Shown one piece after another: positions 27,608 to 34,694 of a stretch of 34,694 bases of DNA (position 1 is the first letter of the stretch; every line of letters starts with the position of its first letter). Made by a program: the position numbers and the translations under genes. The stretch is from Gemmatimonadota bacterium (lineage in GTDB: Bacteria > Gemmatimonadota > Gemmatimonadetes > Gemmatimonadales > Gemmatimonadaceae): positions 1 to 34,694 of the forward strand of contig VHBO01000018.1 of the NCBI GenBank assembly GCA_016871895.1, read 5' to 3'. The notes below the pieces were generated by a model. The model was not told where the DNA came from and ran no database searches. It saw nothing but the letters and a program-made list of their open reading frames with translations.

Positions 27608-28095
27608 GCCTCGGCGTCCGCGTCGGTATCGGGTACGACTCGCACCGCTTCGTCGAGGGGCACGGCGTGCTCCTCGGCGGTGTGCTGATCCCGGCCGCGG
27701 TGCGCTGCACCGGGCACAGCGACGCCGATGCGGTCTGCCACGCCCTGACCGACGCCCTCCTCGGCGGTGCCGGCCTCGGGGACATCGGCGAGATGTTCCC
27801 TGACACCGGCGCGGAGAACAAGGATCGCGACAGCCTCGAGATGCTTCGGCTCGCCGTCGCCCGGATCCGCGCCGCCGGCTGGGTTCCCGCCCAGGCCGAC
27901 CTCACCGTGATCGCCGAGACGCCGAAAATCGGGCCGCACCGTCCGGCGATCCGCGAACGGCTCGCCGAGACCATCGGTGTCGCGCCGAGCGAGGTGATGG
28001 TGAAGGGGAAGACGAACGAACGGATGGGCTGGGTCGGCCGCGGTGAGGGCATCGCCGTGATCGCGGTCGCGACCCTCGTGCGGTCCGAGGGCTAG
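27604..28095 (+). CDS. ispF: 2-C-methyl-D-erythritol 2,4-cyclodiphosphate synthase
   Basis: IspF forms the cyclic diphosphate of the MEP isoprenoid pathway, which supplies the menaquinone side chain. The 163-residue protein has GIGYDSHRF with metal ligands D12 and H14, and H46 in HSDADAVCHALTDALLGG. GDIGEMFPDT, VIAETPKIGPH and the C-terminal KGKTNERMGWVGRGEGI all fit IspF. The start is GTG 27604, overlapping the mqnC stop by four bases, since the frame upstream lies in mqnC. It ends with TAG, whose last base begins the next GTG. No IspD is fused to it. Confidence 0.97.
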   Translation: MSLGVRVGIGYDSHRFVEGHGVLLGGVLIPAAVRCTGHSDADAVCHALTDALLGGAGLGDIGEMFPDTGAENKDRDSLEMLRLAVARIRAAGWVPAQADLTVIAETPKIGPHRPAIRERLAETIGVAPSEVMVKGKTNERMGWVGRGEGIAVIAVATLVRSEG

Positions 28096-28724
28096 TGGAG
28101 ACGGTTCTCGCCTGGGTCTCCGGGATCCCGCTCGGCGTCGTCTACCTCCTGATCTTCCTCACCGCGGTAGCCGAAGGGCTCATTCCGGTCGTTCCCGGCG
28201 ATGTGGTCGCCGCCCTGCTCGCCTTCATCGCCGCCCGATCGGGTGGGATGCTCGCGCTGACCGCGACACTCGTCACCATCGGGAGTGTCTCCGGCGCCCT
28301 CCTGATGTGGTGGCTCGGCCGCCGTTACGGCGCCGCCTGGCTCGCCGCGCAGGTCGACCGGCTCGGATTCCATCGCACCGGGAGCGGGATGGAGGCCGCC
28401 GAGGCCCGTGTCGAGGCCGCCTACCGGCGCTTCGGCTGGAGCGCCCTCTTCGCGAGTCGGCTCATCCCGGGGATCCGCGCGGTGGCGCCGGCGGCGGCGG
28501 GCGCGCTGCGGATCCCGTTCTGGGAAGTGGCACTCCTGTTCACCGCCGCCTCCTCGATCTGGTACGGGTTGATCGTCTGGGTCGCGTTCCGGGTGGGGAA
28601 TGACTGGGCGACGGTGCGGGCGCGCCTCGAGCTCGTTCTGCGAGACGTCGGGAGCGTCGCCGCCATCCTCTTCGTGTGCCTCGGCGTCGCCTTCTGGCGC
28701 TGGCGCCGGCGGCGGCGACCGTGA
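28095..28724 (+). CDS. DedA/SNARE-associated family membrane protein
   Basis: A 209-residue membrane protein with four to five hydrophobic segments. The DedA motifs are visible: AEGLIPVVPGDVV near the N-terminus, and SALFASRLIPGIRAVAPAAAGALRIPF in the middle with its conserved Arg and Pro-Gly. DedA proteins are thought to act as lipid (undecaprenyl-phosphate or phospholipid) flippases or transporters, but the substrate of this one cannot be told. The start GTG 28095 shares a base with the ispF stop, and the end overlaps xerD by four bases. A basic tail (WRWRRRRRP) ends the protein. Confidence 0.88.
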   Translation: METVLAWVSGIPLGVVYLLIFLTAVAEGLIPVVPGDVVAALLAFIAARSGGMLALTATLVTIGSVSGALLMWWLGRRYGAAWLAAQVDRLGFHRTGSGMEAAEARVEAAYRRFGWSALFASRLIPGIRAVAPAAAGALRIPFWEVALLFTAASSIWYGLIVWVAFRVGNDWATVRARLELVLRDVGSVAAILFVCLGVAFWRWRRRRRP

Positions 28725-29635
28725 CTGGTGCAGGCGCGGACCCCGCCCGCGCCTTCCTCCTCGAACGCTTTGAGGAATTCCTGCTGCTGGAGCAGGGCGC
28801 CAGCCCGCGGACCATCGCCGCGTACCGCACCGACCTGGCCCGACTCGCCGACTGGGCCGTCCGCCACGATGTCCGGAGGCCCGCAGACCTCACCGCGGCC
28901 CACCTTCGGGAGTTCGTCTACCATGTCAAGGACGCCGGCCTCGCCCCGAGCAGCATGCGGCGTGCGATCTCGTCCCTCAGGACCTGGTATCGGTTCCTCC
29001 TGTCCGAAGGGGTTGTCGCGGCGGATCCGAGCGAGCGGCTCGAGGCGCCCCGGCGCTGGCGCGCCCTCCCCGATGTGCTCTCGGCAGAGGAGATCGACCG
29101 GCTCATCGGGGCGGTTGGACTCGACGAGCCGTTGTGCTTCCGGGACCGGGCGATGCTGGAGCTCGCGTACTCGGCCGGACTCCGGGTCAGCGAGTGGACG
29201 GGGCTCGGGGTCGCCGATGTCGTACTGGATGCGATGGTCGTCCGCGTGTTCGGAAAGGGGGGGAAGGAGCGGTTGGTGCCGATCGGTCGGCAGGCGGCCG
29301 GCGCGGTCGCGACCTACCTCCGTGAGCTGCGCCCGCGGCTGGAACGAGGCGCGGGGACGGGACGGCTCTTTCTCAACGCCCGCGGCACACCGCTCTCGCG
29401 AATGGGGGCGTGGGGGATTCTTCGGAAGTACGTCGAGGCAGCCGGCATCACAAAAACCGTTACTCCACACACCCTCCGGCACAGCTTCGCCACTCACCTG
29501 CTGCAGGGCGGGGCCGATCTCCGGGCGGTCCAGGAGATGCTGGGGCACGCGGACATCTCGACGACCCAAGTCTACACGCACATCGACCGAGAGCACCTCC
29601 GGCAGGTCCATCGGCAGCACCATCCCCGGGGCTGA
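28721..29635 (+). CDS. Tyrosine recombinase, XerC/XerD type
   Basis: A 304-residue site-specific tyrosine recombinase. XerC/XerD resolve chromosome dimers at dif. An N-terminal SAM-like core-binding domain (about 10-100) is followed by the catalytic domain with R155 (SAGLRVSEW), K179 (FGKGGKERLVP), H250 and R253 (PHTLRHSFATHLL), H276 (LGHADIS) and Y285 (TQVYTHI). All six catalytic residues are intact. The start is GTG 28721, overlapping the dedA stop (GTGA), since the longer frame runs back into dedA. Being embedded in a housekeeping operon without phage genes favours Xer over an integrase. XerC versus XerD cannot be decided. It ends about 113 bases before kdsB. Confidence 0.9.
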   Translation: MTGAGADPARAFLLERFEEFLLLEQGASPRTIAAYRTDLARLADWAVRHDVRRPADLTAAHLREFVYHVKDAGLAPSSMRRAISSLRTWYRFLLSEGVVAADPSERLEAPRRWRALPDVLSAEEIDRLIGAVGLDEPLCFRDRAMLELAYSAGLRVSEWTGLGVADVVLDAMVVRVFGKGGKERLVPIGRQAAGAVATYLRELRPRLERGAGTGRLFLNARGTPLSRMGAWGILRKYVEAAGITKTVTPHTLRHSFATHLLQGGADLRAVQEMLGHADISTTQVYTHIDREHLRQVHRQHHPRG

Positions 29636-29659
29636 CCGGCGGGCGCTCCCATTTTCTTC

Positions 29660-29687
29660 GATGGCTCCGTCTTGTCTGACGGGTCAT
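29660..29687 (+). terminator. Hairpin between xerC/D and kdsB, possible terminator with overlapping promoter-like boxes
   Basis: GATGGCTCCGTC (29660-29671) pairs with GACGGGTCATC (29678-29687/8), with one bulged T and one G-U wobble around a TTGTCT loop. The tail CTGCCTAGATTT follows. The loop TTGTCT (29672-29677) and TAGATT (29694-29699) are 16 bases apart and each match four of six bases of the sigma-70 -35 and -10 consensus. The region could therefore hold the promoter of the kdsB operon. Both readings are tentative. Confidence 0.35.
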
Positions 29688-29748
29688 CCTGCCTAGATTT
29701 CCTTGGCGTGGATTTTGCGTCCGCGCGGCCCCTTCCGGTGAGCGTCTA

Positions 29749-32967
<3,219 letters not shown>

Positions 32968-32968
<1 letters not shown>

Positions 32969-33546
32969 TGCCCCTCACGCTCGCCCCGGTGCCGACGATC
33001 GACCCCGCGCTCGCACGCCGGGTCCGTCTCGTCTGCTTCGACGTCGACGGCGTCCTGACCGACGGGGGCGTCGTGCTTGGGGACGCCGTGGGGCAGCGCG
33101 TGGAGCTGAAGCGGTACGACATCCAGGACGGGCTCGGCATCACGCTCCTTCGGCAAGCCGGGCTCCGCACGGCGATCATCACGGGACGGGAGTCCCACAG
33201 CGTCGCGTTGCGGGCGGCGGAGCTGCAGATCGACGAGGTCATCCAGGATCGGCGCGCGCGAAAGGTGCCGGCTCTCACCGCGCTGCTTGAGCGCCTCGGC
33301 CTCGGGTGGGATGAGGTCGCCTTCGTCGGCGACGACCTTCCCGACCTCGGGGCGCTCCGACGGGTCGGACTGCCCGTCGCCGTCGGCAACGCGACCGCCG
33401 AGGTTCGGGCGGTCGCCACTTTGCAGCTTGGCCGATCCGGCGGAGCGGGCGCGGTGCGCGAGTTCTGCGAGGCACTGCTCCGGGCTCGTGGCGAGTGGGA
33501 GACGCAGGTCGAGGCATACGTCCGCGCCCGCGAGGAGGCGGTATGA
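32968..33546 (+). CDS. kdsC: Kdo-8-phosphate phosphatase (KdsC, HAD family)
   Basis: KdsC removes phosphate from Kdo 8-phosphate. The 192-residue HAD protein has the nucleophile motif CFDVDGVLTDGG (about 23-34), motif II IITGRES, and motif IV FVGDDLPDLGAL with two aspartates. No large cap domain is present, which fits the C0-type tetrameric KdsC. The start is ATG 32968, one base shared with the kdsA stop. The longer frame start at 32935 lies in kdsA. The stop overlaps kdsD by four bases. The specific substrate is inferred from position between kdsA and kdsD. Confidence 0.94.
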
Positions 33547-34538
33547 GCGGCACCGACAGCACCATCACAGCGATGGATGACGCGCAACTCATCGCGCGGG
33601 GGCGTCGCGTGCTCGAGTTGGAACAGTCGGCCATTGGCGCCGCGGCCCATCGGCTCGACGCCTCGTTCGCCGAGGCGGTCCGGCTCCTCGCGGAATGCCG
33701 GGGCCGCGTGATCGTCGCCGGCATCGGGAAGTCGGGCCTGATCGGCCGGAAGATTGCGGCGACGATGACGAGCACTGGGACGCCGACGAGTTTCCTCCAT
33801 CCCACCGAGAGCGTGCACGGGGACCTCGGCATCGTCGGGCCGCACGACGTGGCGATCCTCTTGTCGAAGAGCGGCGAGACGGCGGAGCTCGTGCCGCTCC
33901 TCGAGCAGCTCGCGCGGATGGATGTCCCGTGTATCGCGATCACCGGGGGACGGGATTCGACCTTGGCGCGGGCCTGCCGCGTGGTGCTGGATGCCGGCGT
34001 CGAGGAGGAGGCGTGCCCGCACGACCTCGCGCCCACCACCAGCACGACGCTCGCCCTCGCACTCGGCGACGCCCTCGCGATCTCGTTGTTGGAGGCGAAG
34101 GGATTCCGAGCGGAGGATTTCGCGCGTTTCCATCCGGGCGGGTCGCTCGGCCGACGCCTGCTGCTCCGGGTCCGCGACGTGATGGTCGCTGACGGACATC
34201 CTACCTGCGCGATCGGGGCGACGATGCGGGAGGCGGTGGTCATCCTGGCCGAGCGCCGTGGCCTCTGCTGCGTCGTCGACGGGCACGGGCGACTGGCCGG
34301 CGTCATCACCACGGGGGATCTCACCCGGTGGATGGAGCGGGCGCCGGATGTGCTGGCGTTGCCGGTGCAGGACGTGATGACGCGGACCCCGCGCACGGTC
34401 CGAGCGGACGCCCTCGGTAGCGCGGCGGTCCACGTGATGGAGACGGCCGGCGTGGTCGCGCTCCCGGTCCTCGGGAACGACGACGCGCTTGTCGGGGTAG
34501 TCCACCTGCATGATCTCCTGCGGGCGGGGGCGGCGTGA
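33543..34538 (+). CDS. kdsD: Arabinose-5-phosphate isomerase (SIS plus two CBS domains)
   Basis: KdsD (KpsF/GutQ family) converts ribulose 5-phosphate to arabinose 5-phosphate, the first step of Kdo synthesis. In 331 residues it has a SIS domain with VIVAGIGKSGLIGRKIAATM (56-75), HPTESVHGDLG (86-96) and LLSKSGETAEL (107-117), then HPGGSLGRRLL. Two CBS domains from about 210 to the end (VRDVMVADG and VQDVMTRTPRTVRADAL) probably bind a regulatory ligand. ATG 33543 overlaps the kdsC stop (ATGA), and a second in-frame ATG lies ten codons later. The stop overlaps the next gene. Confidence 0.95.
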   Translation: MSGTDSTITAMDDAQLIARGRRVLELEQSAIGAAAHRLDASFAEAVRLLAECRGRVIVAGIGKSGLIGRKIAATMTSTGTPTSFLHPTESVHGDLGIVGPHDVAILLSKSGETAELVPLLEQLARMDVPCIAITGGRDSTLARACRVVLDAGVEEEACPHDLAPTTSTTLALALGDALAISLLEAKGFRAEDFARFHPGGSLGRRLLLRVRDVMVADGHPTCAIGATMREAVVILAERRGLCCVVDGHGRLAGVITTGDLTRWMERAPDVLALPVQDVMTRTPRTVRADALGSAAVHVMETAGVVALPVLGNDDALVGVVHLHDLLRAGAA

Positions 34539-34694
34539 GGCGTGCGCTCCTGTCCTCCGTCGTGCTCGCCGTTACCCTTGGAGCTGCCTGTGGGGGCGGA
34601 GACCGCCCCGATGGATCGCGCGTCCCCGGCATCCTCGATTCCGCCGAGCAGATTGCCTTCGGGTTCCGCACGCTCATCACGGACGGCGGGCTGC
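34535..34694 (+). CDS. lptC: Probable LPS export lipoprotein LptC (partial, runs off the window)
   Basis: The first 53 codons of a gene start at GTG 34535, overlapping the kdsD stop by four bases. The product begins with a basic N-terminus, a hydrophobic segment (ALLSSVVLAVTLGAAC) and C19 followed by glycines, a lipoprotein-type signal although the residue at -3 is Gly instead of the usual Leu. The following SAEQIAFGFRTLITDGGL resembles the start of the LptC domain. The position after kdsA-kdsC-kdsD is the usual place for lptC, which bridges the inner-membrane LptFGB complex to LptA. The rest lies outside the window, so the call rests on context and a short match. Confidence 0.7.
   Translation, partial: MRRALLSSVVLAVTLGAACGGGDRPDGSRVPGILDSAEQIAFGFRTLITDGGL

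Noticed and set aside
28721-29635. Tyrosine recombinase as a sign of an integrated element or integron
   Set aside because: It overlaps dedA in a housekeeping operon. No att-like repeats, cargo or phage genes are seen, and the sequence fits chromosomal XerC/D.

Overview
The window is a gene-dense, high-GC (roughly two-thirds G+C) stretch of bacterial chromosome in which every gene lies on the + strand. No stretch longer than about 115 bases lacks a gene. There are no tRNA or rRNA genes, no CRISPR array, and no transposase or phage gene. The content points to a Gram-negative (diderm) respiratory bacterium that makes menaquinone by the futalosine route: complete Kdo/LPS precursor genes, lptC, a 14-subunit type complex I, and mqnE/mqnA/mqnC. 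Gene content, GC and overlapping gene style fit Gemmatimonadota best, but that placement is an inference from memory of gene content and not a database result.

Region 1 (1-12672): the distal part of a nuo operon, with the last codons of a probable nuoC followed by nuoD-E-F-G-H-I-J-K-L-M-N. Most junctions overlap by 1-11 bases or are 1-10 bases apart. A hairpin at 12704-12731 probably ends it. Oddities are a short NuoG that keeps the N7 cluster ligands, a His-rich loop in NuoL, and an extra C-terminal helix plus tail in NuoH.

Region 2 (12775-15890): a phosphomannomutase/phosphoglucomutase overlapping a compact 576-residue UPF0182-like membrane protein. Region 3 (15960-18448): sucC-sucD (TCA cycle substrate-level phosphorylation), then ndk, with terminator-like hairpins before sucC, after sucD and after ndk.

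Region 4 (18536-24511): the lipid-synthesis cluster DUF177-rpmF-plsX-fabH-fabD-fabG-acpP-fabF, with a clear AT-rich -10-like element ahead of acpP. Region 5 (24516-29635): mqnE, then mqnA and mqnC in one uninterrupted reading frame (a probable fusion or read-through), then ispF, a DedA-family gene and a XerC/D recombinase, mostly overlapping.

Region 6 (29749-34694): kdsB-pyrG-kdsA-kdsC-kdsD-lptC. This is the whole ribulose-5-phosphate to CMP-Kdo route plus the CTP synthase that feeds KdsB, followed by the start of an LPS-export lipoprotein.

No wholly new system is evident. The observations most worth checking are the MqnA-MqnC continuous frame, the CX5CX2C radical-SAM motif of MqnE, the compact UPF0182 protein, and the complex I peculiarities.
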